A stretch of 64,000 nt of DNA from Rhabditoides inermis (GCA_963966185.1 CAWZYM010000034.1:1-64000); one strand, 5' to 3'; positions 44,757 through 56,515 are shown, counted from the stretch's first letter. The notes: generated from the sequence alone by a model not told the origin. Made by a program: numbers and translations.

Positions 44757-46068
44757 GTCTCTCTTCTCCCCAACCCTCGGTGCCTTGCAGAGGAGGTGTT
44801 TGTGTGTGTTCGTCGCCTGGCCGATGTGCAGCTGTCGATGAGACAGTTCAACTGGGCCAAGGCTCTCGAGCAGCTCAACAGCCTCCCCTGGCCCATCTCC
44901 TCCCATGCACTCTCCGTCGAGATGAAGGGACGCGTGCTATTCGAGGTAAGCCACTTCCGATCTGTTGACTATTGCCTGTTGGGGTTGTAGGTGCGTGACT
45001 ATGTGGCGGTTCGTGACGTGTTGGGCGCGCTCCGCAAGAGCCATCCGCACCGAGTGGAGGGCATGGAGATGCTGTCATCGGCGCTGTGGCATCTGCAGGA
45101 GAGACACGCTCTCTCGGCGCTCGCATCCGAGCTCACCCGCACTGCCAGGCACCGACCGCAGTCGTGGTAAGTGGAGAGGGGGAGAAGGGGAGAGCAAGTA
45201 TGCGAGTGTGGAGTGTGGAGTGTGGATGGACACGGTGTGGTGTTGCAGGTGCGTGGCGGGTAACGCCTTCTCTCTGGAGAAGCAGCACGCGTGTGCGGTC
45301 GAGGCTCTGGAGCGGGCGATCCGCCTCGACCCCCGCTTTGTGTACGCGTTCACCCTGCTGGGACACGAGCTGCTCGAGACGGAAAACAGCGACAAGGCTG
45401 CACAGTCGTTCCGCTCTGCCCTCGCACTCGCGCCCCTCGACTACCGCGCGTGGTACGGACTCGGACTCGTCCACTACAGAAAGGAGCAGATGAGTCTCGC
45501 ACAGGTACGCATACGCATCAATCGTCTCTCTCCATTCCTACATGCCGTCCATTCAGGTGAATCTGTCCAAGGCGGTGTCGTTGAACCCGACGAATGCGAC
45601 GATGCTGTGTCAACTGGCACTGGTGGAGCAGGCGCTCGGAAGAGCGGAGAGGGCTCTGCAGCTGCTCGACAGGGGACGACAGGTGCAGCCCAGCAACGTG
45701 GCCGTCAGGTGGGACGAGGGAGAGAGAGAGAGAGGAGGGGACGGAATGGACGGGGGGTGTTGCAGATTCCACCGCTGCAACGTGCTCTTCTCGACCAAGC
45801 GCAACCAGGAGTGTCTGGCTGAGCTGAACGAGCTCAAGTCGCTGTCCCCCGACGAGGCACAGATATACTACCTCCTCGGTACGTCTCTACTCGTACTTAT
45901 CGATTGATGTGATTGTGTGTAGGTCGTGTGCACCGCCGTCTGGGAGACACGCACACTGCGTTGTTGAACTTTGCGTGGGCGACGGAGATGGATCCTCGAG
46001 GGGAGCAGAACTGCGGCCAGAGCAGCGGAGAGGAGAACTACGACGAAGAGGTGTACTCTCCCGCGTAG
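42828..46068 (+). CDS. CDC27: CDC27/APC3, TPR subunit of the anaphase-promoting complex
   Basis: Sixteen exons in consistent phase (42828-42872, 42912-42987, 43052-43199, 43258-43377, 43456-43632, 43703-43820, 43887-43951, 44026-44110, 44189-44339, 44391-44534, 44791-44945, 44991-45166, 45249-45504, 45557-45708, 45766-45878, 45923-46068) give 708 residues; human CDC27 has about 824. The N terminus has the APC3 TPR dimer region (IGDCLNHCAYSDALLLAELY, SPRLRYLFAKVCYDTNRVEEA). A low-complexity, Ser/Arg-rich linker follows, then C-terminal TPRs (CVAGNAFSLEKQHACAVEAL, FVYAFTLLGHELLETENSDK, YRAWYGLGLVHYRKEQMSLA, KAVSLNPTNATMLCQLALVE). These repeats bind coactivator IR tails in APC/C. The intron 44535-44790 is almost entirely hexamer and CT repeat. 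Confidence 0.96.
44556..44757. repeat. (CTCTGT)n hexamer and (CT)n array in a CDC27 intron
   Basis: About 22 perfect copies of the hexamer CTCTGT followed by a (CT)n run. It fills the intron between exons ending 44534 and starting 44791. Long Leu/Cys/Ser or Arg/Gln/Glu/Thr frames here are artefacts. Confidence 0.95.
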
Positions 46069-46687
46069 TCTCCTCGCAATACAGTACCCCTGTGAATATT
46101 CCCCCTCCCCCTTTCGTCCCTCCCACACTCCATTCTCTTCTCACTTCAGCCACTCTCATTCTGCTCAGACCGCATCGTTCTCATTCTAGGCTAGATACGT
46201 TTCATATGTGAATTTGTACTGTCGCATTAGGTAGACATTCGTATACGGACATTGCCTTATATCCCTTGCACGCTCTCTCCCCTCGCATACAGGCTGTGCC
46301 ACCCGGGTCGCTTCGTGGGTGGTCCGGGGATTCCCCATCGTGTCTAGTGAGTCTTTCCCATCCGGCGCTAGGTTGTTCCAATTGCTCCTCTCCTCATTGA
46401 GTGTTCCCTTTCCTCATTGAGTGTCCCCTTTCCCATCGACCGCTTGTCAGGATCCATCCCTAGACACGATTAGATCTTTTATTCCTTTTAGTTTTTATTT
46501 ATTCAAAGTTATCTATGTGTTTGTTTGCTAACGATAAATTTCGGTTCTTTTTATCGACTTGCGAAACATGATGAGGAGGGAGTGGATCTAGTCTGGCGAT
46601 GGGTGTGATGCAAGATGAGAGTGTCTCTCGCCCGCCCGTCCTTCCCTCTCGCAGTGTGCCGCTGCAGAGTGGCGGCGAGCGGCCGAC
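46069..46687. other. Spacer CDC27/MSP gene
   Basis: CDC27 3' flank and MSP gene 5' flank. A CCTCATTGAGTGT motif is repeated near 46395 and 46413. No gene is recognised. Confidence 0.45.
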
Positions 46688-47523
46688 ATGTCCGCCCCGC
46701 CAGAAGAACTCAACGTCACCGTCACCCCTCTGTCGATCGAGGTATCTCCCCTCCCCTCCCCCTCCCTCCCTCCACCCCCTTCCAGATGCCACTCACCGGA
46801 ACCACCAAGCTCTACATCAACAACTCGGAGGAGGAGCAGGTCGCCTACAAGATCAAATCCAGTGACAACAAGTTGTACAGGTAGGAAGAGGCTATACGAG
46901 AGAGTCACGTGGTGTATTGCAGAGTGACGCCTCCTATCGAGTTCATCAAGTCCGGCGAGACAAAGGTCATCACCATCCAGCGATCGGTACGGGGTACTGT
47001 AGCTACCGTAACCCTTCTTCTAGAATGGGCCGCCGTCTCGCTGCAAGATGTACGTTATCTGCACCCGCTTGAAGGAGAACAAGACTGCCAAGGAATGCGT
47101 GGACAGTGCCGCCAAGAACCAGCTGCACATATCCACCATTCACATTCGCGCCACCAAACAGGGTACGGTAGATGATAGGAGATACGGTAGCTACAGTAGC
47201 CATTGCAGCATCGCATTCGGCAGAGTACAAGGACGACGAGGTGAACAAGGTGATCGAGAGCACGATCGTCTCGGATAGGAGTGGAGGGGAAGAGCAGAAA
47301 GGGGTGAGAGGGAGAGAGGGAGGGAGGGAGGGAGGGAGGGAGGGAGGGAGGGAGGGAGGAGAGGGCTGTCTAGACGGACCAGTCTCCGAGTGTGACGACG
47401 CCTTCGCCGTGCAAGCTGTCGTCGTCAGTGGAGGAGGGTGAGCAGAAGAGGGAGCGTTCCCGGGAGGAGGATAAGAAGAAGGGCAAGACTCGCTCCGCCC
47501 GCAAACCCGTCTTGTCCAAGTGA
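46688..47523 (+). CDS. Small MSP-domain protein
   Basis: Six exons (46688-46741, 46786-46880, 46923-46986, 47024-47162, 47224-47303, 47383-47523) give 190 residues. Residues about 6-115 form a major-sperm-protein/VAP-type immunoglobulin-like domain: LNVTVTPLSIE, TTKLYINNSEEEQVAYKIKS, NKLYRVTPPIEFIKSGETK, and SRCKMYVICTR. The wording YKIKSSDNKLYRVTPP is close to stand-alone MSP-domain proteins of nematodes. The C-terminal tail is charged (KRERSREEDKKKGKTRS) and no membrane anchor is visible, unlike VAP proteins. Such domains form filaments or bind FFAT-like peptides; which applies here is unknown. The intron 47304-47382 contains a (GGGA)n tract. Confidence 0.85.
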
Positions 47524-48185
47524 ACACAGACACGCGTTAAAACACTTACAATCATTTGAATTTGACATGAATTGAACCAAAATTATAGTCGTACTCGTTT
47601 TGAGTGTGGATTTCTTATAAAGTGTTTGATGTTTGTTTGTGTCAGTGTCTGAACGGATATACTTATATACATGTATGTTGCCCATTGTCATATAGTTATG
47701 CCCATTGTCATATTGTTTTTTTTTGTCGATTTGTCGATTTTTCAATTAGTCTAATCACCTAATCACTGACCGCTCTTCGTGCGCGAAGAGGACCAAATCA
47801 ACAAATGAGTAAAATATTAGCATTTGTGTAAACAAATCCAACACAGCCATGTCTGAACGGCATCTTTATAAGCCCGCTTGACGAGTAGAGTTGCCAGTCT
47901 GCGTCCAGCGCAGGTGTCCCCAGATGCCGCGCACCAGCGCAGGCATCGCTCGATGCCGCGCAGGATTCCCTCCACCACTCTAAACGTAGGATTCCCTCCA
48001 CCACTCTAAACGTAGGATTCCCTCCACCACTCTAAACGTACTCTAAACGTAGGAAGCGCGTCCAGCGCAGGTGTCCCCAGATGCCGCGCACCAGCGCAGG
48101 TGTCGCTCGATGGTGACATGTCAAGATAAACGATGTTTGATCTCTTGTGTTTGTGTTTCATTGTCGCTTCATGAACATTCATCAT

Positions 48186-48235
<50 letters not shown>

Positions 48236-48376
48236 TAATAGAGAAGAGATGAAACAGGAAAGAAGAGAATGTTAAAAGAAGATCAGTCGCGCTACGCCAA
48301 CGCCAACTAGGAGTACGAAGGTAAAAATGTAAACATGTTAACTCATTTCTTTACTTTTACACGGAACAACAACATT
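47524..48376. repeat. Spacer with duplicated 24-bp and about 50-bp units
   Basis: TAAACGTAGGATTCCCTCCA-type units are repeated three times at about 47975-48050. A flanking GCGTCCAGCGCAGGTGTCCC block (about 47906-47960) is duplicated near 48058-48112. A (GA)n tract lies at 48187-48235. The 3' UTR of the MSP gene occupies the first part. No gene is seen. Confidence 0.7.
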
Positions 48377-49132
48377 CTATACAATGGGTGACTGACGATC
48401 TAGAAGCATGGCGAGTTCGTGAAGTGTGTGCCGTCGCGTGTCGTCGCGAGTTCGCGTCATGTGTAAGATGTCCCTCCCGTAGTCGTGGAGCCAGTCCGAG
48501 GAAGGCAGGTGATTGGACTCCCTACCTCGAGGTACACATTCGCGTGAGTGTGTCCCTTTGTCTTTCCAGTGCGCGTCATCCAAGCGGTGTTGGCCTGGAG
48601 TAGCTGGAGGAAGTTGGAGAAGTATCCTCCCAGAAATGGAAGCGAAACGACGTGGATCTCGTTGATCGCGGGGTACTGCATTCGAAAGCTGCATCCGAAA
48701 GCTGAATCCTGTCGTTGCGTACTCTCGTCTGCCGGTGCCGGCTCGGCGGGAATCACGAGCACACTGTCCAACTTCGACCCGTCGTTGTCGTCGATGATGG
48801 AGACGATGGTGTCCCCAACGTCCTCCCAGAAGTTGACAGTGGACAGATTGGGGTGGGCTGGCTGGCGGAGATCACATAGGACAATAGGAGGACGGTTTCC
48901 TGAAAAGGCGTTAGTTATGGCCGTTCTATGAAATGGATGACTAACATGGTTCGCCCAGAAGTCCTTCATAGCGAGGCTCCAACGACATTGGAAGTCGTAG
49001 CAGACCGGCTTCATCCGAAGATTGCTTCTCTGCAGCCACTGTTTGCATTCCGTGACCTCGTCGGGCCACTTCCGGGACAGTGCCTGCAGCGCACGCGTCG
49101 TCTCTTTCGGTCCGCAGAGATCTGCAAAGAAA
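48377..49132 (-). CDS. Unrecognised protein, partial model
   Basis: At least two exons are convincing on the minus strand. One, about 48950-49131, reads from an acceptor TCTTTGCAG and contains LCGPKETTRALQALSRKWPDE and CYDFQCRWSLAMKDFW. The other, about 48530-48902, contains RPPIVLCDLRQPAHPNLSTV, FWEDVGDTIVSIIDDNDGSK and NEIHVVSLPFLGGYFSNFLQ, ending at a good donor. A terminal piece near 48377-48440 reads TLHELAMLLDRQSPIV and stops. The regular acidic and beta-like pattern resembles the C-terminal part of an F-box-type protein, but no domain is identified. The 5' end was not found; possible upstream exons lie near 50400-50530 and 51070-51130. Confidence 0.5.
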
Positions 49133-49145
49133 AATTGTCAGGTGA

Positions 49146-49748
49146 TTAAAGGATAGGAGAAAGGAAGTGCACATGGTAGAAGCTGCTCCGGAAGGGCTAC
49201 ACTACTAGGGGAAGGAGTTGCACTTGAACTATTTTAGTAGTGTCGAAACATAGCATACGTATGCATATATTAACTCTATGATGTATTGTATGTTCACAAC
49301 ATCATATACAAAGAAGTTCTAATACTACAGCCTTCTAGAAATGCATATTGAGATATAGATATTATGCCTGTAGACATAAAGGTTTAGGTGCGGAAACAGT
49401 GCATTGATCAGCCTACTTGAATAGTGCGATGTGTGTTTCGCATATATTACAGTATAATCAGGTGTATGATCTTTATTAGTAACATAAGAGTGCATCAATC
49501 CTCAATATGAGCTAAACATCAGATCACTAGTGAATGCAGATCTCCGGCTGGTACAGTTTCATGCTACTGTATTCGATCCAATACGGTCGAAAACATTCTC
49601 CTGTGTCAAACATTGTGCAAAATTGCTATTCTTTTACTAAACTGATCAACGTGCAACCCCTTCCTCATGCGGTGCAACTCAGGCAAAAGCAGCTCCTTCC
49701 TAGCCCAGCAGCTTCTACCATGTGCACTCCCTTCCTACTATCGATTAA
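49146..49748. mobile_element. Small TTAA-flanked element with terminal inverted repeats
   Basis: Inverted repeats at about 49150-49187 and 49706-49744 share GTGCACATGGTAGAAGCTGCT exactly and about 80% of the outer bases. GATTAA occurs in direct orientation just outside both ends (49144-49149 and 49743-49748), a plausible TTAA target duplication. The interior of about 520 bases has no coding potential. This fits a non-autonomous (MITE-like) DNA transposon; TTAA is typical of piggyBac-type elements, but the tips do not show their usual CCC start. Confidence 0.6.
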
Positions 49749-50340
49749 GGGAACAGTGGCGACTTAATTCTGCGACTAGCTCTTTTGAACGCGCATTACC
49801 ACTCATGCAAAACATTTGCCAGTATTGAAGAGTTCAACGGAATGGAAGTCGTGGTGGGACCAATTTTGAGTTTGAAATAAAATGTTGCAACAGCGAGTTG
49901 CAACATTTGAAAACGACGGATACTCGTTGTTCTTTCTCACAAATCGATTAAGATTTTGATTTATATGATTATTTTAAACATTCCAAGTCAAAAATAGGTC
50001 GCCAGTGTTCCTTTAAAGGAGAGGTGTACGGAATAATAACACGAGGTTGACATAATCAATGTTGATATGGTGATTAAATTGAATCAGAAATAAAAAGTCT
50101 ACTAATCAATATAAAAGTAATATAAAATGAAATAGCATCTTGAAAATCAGGCAATCGGCGCTTCCTTCGCGGTGAGGTACAAACTTGGCACGAGTTTCCA
50201 ATGGGAATTTAGATACAAGCCCGCCACGGACTTAGAGACTTTTGTAGAAATCGTTTTGACGTGCGACATCAGCTGGTCATTTCATTTTTACATTGCGTAC
50301 TCATCTCCTTTAAAACTGTGGAATAGTAATACATACCGCC
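49749..50340. other. Spacer, no gene seen
   Basis: AT-rich single-copy DNA between the small TTAA element and a possible exon. No feature is recognised. Confidence 0.45.
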
Positions 50341-50399
50341 TTTTTGAATCCGGAGTTGTAGATGTCGTTCCCTTTCGTGGCACACTCCTCGTACCCAGC

Positions 50400-50527
50400 G
50401 AATAGCATGGCGAGTTCATGAAGGGTGTTGGCTCGAGCCGTCCTTCCCTCACAGCCACACTCTGCCTCGTGGCAAGAGAGGCGCGAGGCAAACGGCTTGG
50501 TCGGTCCATCATACTTCCGCGCACACT
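50400..50527 (-). CDS. Possible exon paralogous to the end of the 48.4 kb gene
   Basis: On the minus strand an exon-like stretch after an acceptor at about 50528 reads CARKYDGPTKPFASRLSCHE, then a Cys-rich CGCEG and NTLHELAMLFAG before a GT donor. The TLHELAML core and its DNA (GGCGAGTTC-TGAA) match the last exon at 48405-48435, so one is a duplicate of the other or both are exons of related genes. Whether it is expressed cannot be told. Confidence 0.35.
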
Positions 50528-50885
50528 GAAACTGTATTTTTTTTAAATGAAAATGTTCGTGTTCATCCTATTACTTCACTACATACAGTGCTTTCGGACC
50601 GGGAGAGAGGGGATAGAGAACATCATAACATTCATATCGTACCTCTAAAGCCGTTAGAGAAATCTCCAATTCAATACGTTGTATCCATGTACACAAGTAG
50701 AGTGCGATATCGCACACTGGAGGCTGAACGGGGTCGATTGATATGTTGTTGTTGGAACCGGGGTCAGACAAGGGAGGGAGAAGGGCAGGGGAGATAAGAT
50801 TGGCAGATTGGACCAGATGAACATATCGAAGTGGCCAAGTCCAAAGAGGAATAAAAAAATGATTGAGAAGTGAAAGGAGGGAGGA

Positions 50886-50889
<4 letters not shown>

Positions 50890-50915
<26 letters not shown>
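50890..50915. repeat. (GA)n tract
   Basis: GA dinucleotide run in a spacer between possible minus-strand exons. A further minus-strand open stretch at about 51000-51130 (YLVKDYPFGSTAFRAYKRTG) could be an exon, but I find no partner. Confidence 0.6.
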
Positions 50916-50917
<2 letters not shown>

Positions 50918-51596
50918 GAGGGGGGGTAATAAGAGTATAGTAGAGTAAGATCGAGATTGAGAGAGATATACTTTATTCATAATTGAGTCAAGTGACATGA
51001 ACAATGGGTTGACAATGTAAAAAGCGCACAGTTTGAGACTGGACGACGTTTTGACTTCTTTACGATGACGTCCCGTCCGTTTGTACGCTCTGAACGCAGT
51101 CGAACCGAAGGGATAATCCTTCACCAGATACTGTGTTAATAACAGCATATGCGGTGAGAGACTATCCTGTCACTTCTAAGTATAGCTGGTTGAGAAAACC
51201 CGGCCGGTGAGATAGACACTACCCCTGTCCAACCGTCTTTCCCCGTTAACTAGCGAGCAAAGAACTCTACATAAAATCTATAGATGTGTTGGGTCAGATA
51301 GAGAGGAGTGGGGGGGGGAATAAGATAGAGAAGCGGAGGGAGGGAGGCATGGAGAGAAGAGAAAGAGAGAGCGAGAAGGTAGGGGGGTGCATGGAAAGAG
51401 AGAGAAGTATGTAGATAGGGGATAGAACGAGAGAAGGAAAAATATCCACTCGTTGTGTTTTCCCAGAGCGCACCAATGCAAATTCTCAGTGGAGCAACCA
51501 CCAGAAGAAAAATCGATGCACATGCGAAGCCAGTGCGTACATTCCAAAACACCGGCCTGGTTGCATGCTACTACTCCCTGTTTACTGTGTGATGTA

Positions 51597-52722
51597 ATGG
51601 AGGTGTGTGGGGAGTGGGTGCCGAGTGAGCTGTGGGTGGCTATCCTCTCCCACCTGCCGCCCTTCTCCCTCCTCACCTGTCGACAGGTGTGCACATACAT
51701 GAACACACTCATCACGCAGGACACAGCACTGCGAACGAAACGACATTTCGTCGACATCACTCTCGAGAGACAGCCGGTTGGTTATACTGCTGTGAATGAA
51801 TACAAGTCATTGCAGCCGTTTGATAGACTACTACTCATGAGGGTGAAACTGTACAGAAGGAGCGACGCAAAACATTGGTACATATATAACACACAATGTT
51901 TGCTGTAACAATTCAGGTCGATGGCATTCGTTTCGGAAGAGGACGAAAGAGATGAGAGCGAGTTGCTGGAGCAGGCAGACAGCGAGGGGGCGCTGATGTG
52001 CGAGGAGACGGAAGATGTATACGAGGGGGACATGACACTCGATCAACACTACACACTACATGGTGGGATTGGGTGAGGGACAGAGGGTGAGACTGTTATA
52101 GGCGTGCGCACGTCTTTCTTGGAGTACGACATGCCTCGTTTCCCAGTGCTTCCAGTGCTCCGATACTCCTCCCTCCCCTCCCTCCTCTCGTCCCATCTAC
52201 TTTTCCTATTGAAACACACTCGACCCTTCCTCGTCCACCTCATTCATCCCGTAACAGGTCAGTCAGAGAGATGACGTGGAGGAAGAAGTGGTTCAGAAGA
52301 CCTGCACGTCGTCGGACAGGCTCTTCTGGCGACAGGCGGCGAGTGCGAGCAGTTGAATGTGGAAATGGGCAACTGCGACGGCGGCAGCCAGTACATGCAA
52401 GGTGAACTGTAACATGTATAGGTATAGGTGATCGAACCAGTATAGGAACTGGTGATATGTGATAGTCTGGCGATACCAGGACTGGTAATAGTAACTAGTG
52501 AAATACCAGTACTGCAGACTGTAGATGATAGGAATGATCTTTGCAGCCCTCGACTATGTGATCGATGTGGCCTCTCCGAGTGAGTCGCTGCGGGTATCGG
52601 TCGAGGAGAAGGATGGAACTGCGGACAACCACTCACATCTCAACAGTGAGCGAATGCAAGAGAGAGAGAGAGAGAGAGAGAGAATGACACAGAAAGAAAG
52701 AAAGAAAGAGAGAGAATGACAC

Positions 52723-52755
<33 letters not shown>

Positions 52756-53286
52756 AAGAGAGAAAGAGAAAGAGAGAGATAGAGAGAGACGCAAGATAAT
52801 CCACTTTTAAGCGACGGCATTCTGGCGACTGGGCTCGACTCGATGCATAGAAGTGGAGGCGGCAGTGAGTGTGGAGGGGCGGGGCTGGTATGGGCGTGGC
52901 TTGCAGGGGTGGCGCGTGTCTCTGTCCGATTCGGACCTGCTCGCGCTCTCTGCTGGGATGTTGGATGTGACTGCGAGGGAGACGGCGGTGACCGCGCGCG
53001 GAGTGAACACCATGTTGAAGGTGGGCAGTCTGCCATCTCCACTCCAGTATCATCTATTGTAGACATGGACGAGTGGCGAGAGGAAGCTGGCGGACGTGCG
53101 GTTGAGTATGTCACGGGAGGAAGTCGACATGCAGGTGGCCACCCCTGTCTACCTGTCCACCTGTCCTTTCAGGTGGTGTGCGCCGGTCTGGAAGTGGTGG
53201 AAGAGGGAGAGGACAGATGCGTTGTGAGATCCAGCATAGCAGGCATATTGGACATTGTTCTCACGAGGGGAGACGGAGGAAAGTGA
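51597..53286 (+). CDS. F-box-domain protein
   Basis: My exon chain is 51597-51877, 51917-52062, 52102-52257, 52297-52401, 52547-52646, then about 52798-52863, 52909-53020, 53063-53146 and 53174-53286. An N-terminal F-box reads WVPSELWVAILSHLPPFSLL followed by TCRQVCTYMNTLI, the part that binds Skp1 in SCF ubiquitin ligases. The remainder is acidic early (EEDERDESELLEQ), then contains FPVLPVLRYSSLPSLLSSHL and beta-rich C-terminal segments (DYVIDVASPSESLRVSVEEK, VVCAGLEVVEEGEDRCVV). I recognise no substrate-binding repeat. Intron phases agree through 52646; later joins are tentative. Confidence 0.6.
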
Positions 53287-53457
53287 GAAGAGAAAGAGAA
53301 GGCTCCCGTGACAACAGTCATTTCAGCGTGATTGAGATAGAACAGAGAAGAGCTTCGAATTGATTCTCCGGACGAAAAAAACAACAACTGAAACATTTTC
53401 TCTCAATCTCACTCACACTCAGTTATAAATTTTATTGTAAATCTGGGAAATCATTGT

Positions 53458-54216
53458 CTAATAATATTTTGTCCTCATTCGTGTTCGTTGTTTGACACTC
53501 GTGGAGAAGTGGAGAGAACACTCGAGAATCACGGATATATCCGACGATTGGAGACAGACCTGCAAGAACACAACCGTAGTCAACATCGCGAACATATATT
53601 AGTACAAACCAAGTGTATGTGAGGGAGAATGCATTTCGTGGCAATGGCTAGGAGAATGGAACGGAGAGATGAGAGCTGATCCGGGCATGCAAACGAGACG
53701 CGACTCTGATCACAAAAAGGGCAAGTCGCTAAAAAAAACAATAAGCACTCACTCTTACAGTCGGCGTGTAGTACTGTTCAGTTTTGTGAGGATTTTCAGA
53801 CATCCAAATAAGCATAACGTCACTATCACATCCAGAAATGTTTAAATCCGACAATGTGTATTCCATTTCATTATTAGAAAGTAGACACTCCCTGAAAAAT
53901 TCTCGGAACAGTTATTAGACGAAAACAAGTTCTAACCATTTTCTATGAGATCCGTACAGTGCAGAGAGTTTGAGAACTTCCTGAAGTTACCAAAAATTGA
54001 TAGTAGTGATATTACATAGCAAATCACCTCTTTTCTCTCGATGTGCAGAGTGTCGACGGGCATTTTGCGAAGTCTTCTATGCATATCGTTGACGATAGAA
54101 TGGAATCTCGCGTTGACTCGTTGGACGGAGGGGAGAGAGGCGGATGGAAGGAGGGAGAAGACATGCAGCCACACCTCATTCGGAAGATCCAACACACATT
54201 CGGACATTCGGGACAC
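53458..54216 (-). CDS. Short F-box protein
   Basis: Four exons in consistent phase (54028-54216, 53937-53980, 53759-53891, 53458-53559) give 155 residues. The F-box is LDLPNEVWLHVFSLLPSASL followed by PSVQRVNARFHSIVNDMHRRLRK. The rest (VLKLSALYGSHRKW, MEYTLSDLNISGCDSDVMLI) resembles the short N-terminal halves of the large nematode F-box families. ATG 54216 or the in-frame ATG 54207 could start it. It lies convergent with the other F-box gene. Confidence 0.6.
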
Positions 54217-54670
54217 GACTCAAATGGCGAGTGCGTATACTTTTTCCGTGTGAGACACCCCGCTGTGCGCGGGATTCACTCAATATACAACATCTGCCGC
54301 TCACATACGCCATTGACAGATGTCGCCATGCTGACATCGAAAACCACGTTTTAGTATTGTTTAACTACTTGTCACAGTTGTCGGCAAGCAAAGATAAAAG
54401 TATTTATTCACTTGAATATCAAACTTGTTTCACGCAGTAACATAGAGTAAACACCCGCATAAGCATCTAGACTAGAAAAAAGCCATGAAAATTATATTCT
54501 CCCACCAGAAATTGTGGGTGTGAGTATATACGCAAAGGAACAAAGACATAGATATCGCTGGGTGTGAATCAGTCAAGAGTCGCGAGTGTACCCGAACGCC
54601 AGAACCGTAGCGCAGTGTCACAGAACGTAGTAATGCAATAGTAGAATGGTGTCTATGTGTGTGTGTGTGT
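54217..54670. other. Spacer between the F-box gene and SK channel
   Basis: 5' flank of the minus-strand F-box gene and 3' flank of the SK channel gene. A short (TG)n run lies at 54656-54670. No gene is recognised. Confidence 0.45.
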
Positions 54671-55678
54671 CTATATGGGCGCCTCCCTCCGCCTCCGCAC
54701 TGTCTCTGCCGCCGCCGCACTCGCCTCGCTGCTCCGACTGTTCTTGCGCGTGTGCGACGCACGCAGAAGCTCCGTCAGGGAACCCAGTTCACTGCAATCA
54801 CCCAGTCATGTGTGCAGGCAGTGTTTGGGACAACGTACCGTGATATGTCAGCCAGCTGGTGTTCCATCGCAGTGATCCGCATCGACAGCCCCTCTTGTGT
54901 CGAGTGCACGTCGTGGATCAGTTCGTACGTGTTCGACGTCGTCTGAACCAGTCATTGATTGATTATCGATTGATTACCACTATCTCACCTTTGCCACGTC
55001 TCCAAGCGAGACAAAGTTCTCGGCGAGCTTGCGCTGATCTCGCTTCACCTTTCGCATCCTACAACCGCGTGTTGACGTATCCATTGGCTCTATCGATCGA
55101 CTCACTCATAGATAGCGACGAGGAACTTCCTCTGATGGAGTCGGATCTTGCTGGCGTCTGGTTTGTCGACGAGCCGTCGGAACTTGTATATGAGCCACGT
55201 CTCCCGCAATACATTCGCCGCGGAGTGTTTCAGCTGTAATAGAGAGTAGTGTATGAGTGGCGGAGGGAGGCGCACCTTCTTGGTGAGTCGAGTGTCCATC
55301 ATGAAGTTGTGCACGTGTTTCTCGGCTCGAGTCAGCTCCAGCTTCCGCGCGATCACAGCCACCACCATAGAAGACGTGCATGTGCCCTGCCAGATGACGT
55401 CATTATTCACATTATTCATTATTGTTCACTAGTTACCCACCAGAATCCCCGTTATCACTGCCATCGTTCGTCCACAGTAGGTGTGAGGCACGATGTCACC
55501 TTAAGAAAACATTATTCTGGTCCGCCCATTCCAGTTGACGCACCGTATCCGACGGATAGGAAGGTGATCGCGATGAGCCACATGCTGTTCAGGTAGTTGC
55601 CGTGCATCTCCCGTTTCAGGTCGTTAGACGGGATGTACTCTCTGGAATGATGTCTTGTATCCTTCTCCTTCTTCTTCT

Positions 55679-55736
<58 letters not shown>

Positions 55737-56478
55737 GCACCTCTCGCACAACCGCAGTATCCACCCCGCCAGTATCCAGAGTGCCGATGTGAATATCATG
55801 AGCACTGTTCCCGGACACAGTGTCATCAACGTCTTCAGGATGAAACGCGCGTTGAAGTTGACACGATTGAGGCCGGCGATGCTCCTGCAAAGGGGGCGGG
55901 GTCAGACGGGGCGGGGCCAGACGGGGCTGCTCACCGGCTGCTGGCATCAGTGAACAGGCGAGAGTGGAGCAGCATCACTCGACACAGCCAGTAGAGGCGG
56001 AAGAACATTCCGATAGACAACATCACGTTGAGACCGTAGAAGAACTGCAAGACGATCGATAAATCAATAACAATGATCTATATTGATTGACTCACGTGTT
56101 CGTCTTTCTCGTCGGTGAACCACAGCTCAAAAGGAACCGGACAGATGGCGCACACGACGAACTGAAACAAATTACAAATTTCACAAATCAATCGATATCA
56201 TCGATTTATTGATTTATTACCTCGACTATGATCTGTCCTAGTCTCCTGGGAGTGAGCGCCACGCGCCAGTCATCTGCTCCATTCGCATTCATGAACAGCT
56301 GGAAACGATAATCTCTCTCTCTCTCTCTCTTTCTCTCTTTCTCTCTCTCTCCATATCTTCCCCCCTCTCTCTCTGCATGGAAAGTACAGAAACTACGCCG
56401 AGTTAGCTCCATTCCACGTGATTGCGTGCTTTCTCACACGTGAGTCGAGAGAACATGATTCAAGAGATTTCTACATTT

Positions 56479-56515
<37 letters not shown>

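Noticed and set aside
43853..44990. Long frames across CDC27 introns (371, 293 and 173 codons)
   Set aside because: They run through (CTCTGT)n and intron sequence. The conserved CDC27 exons with matching phases explain the region.
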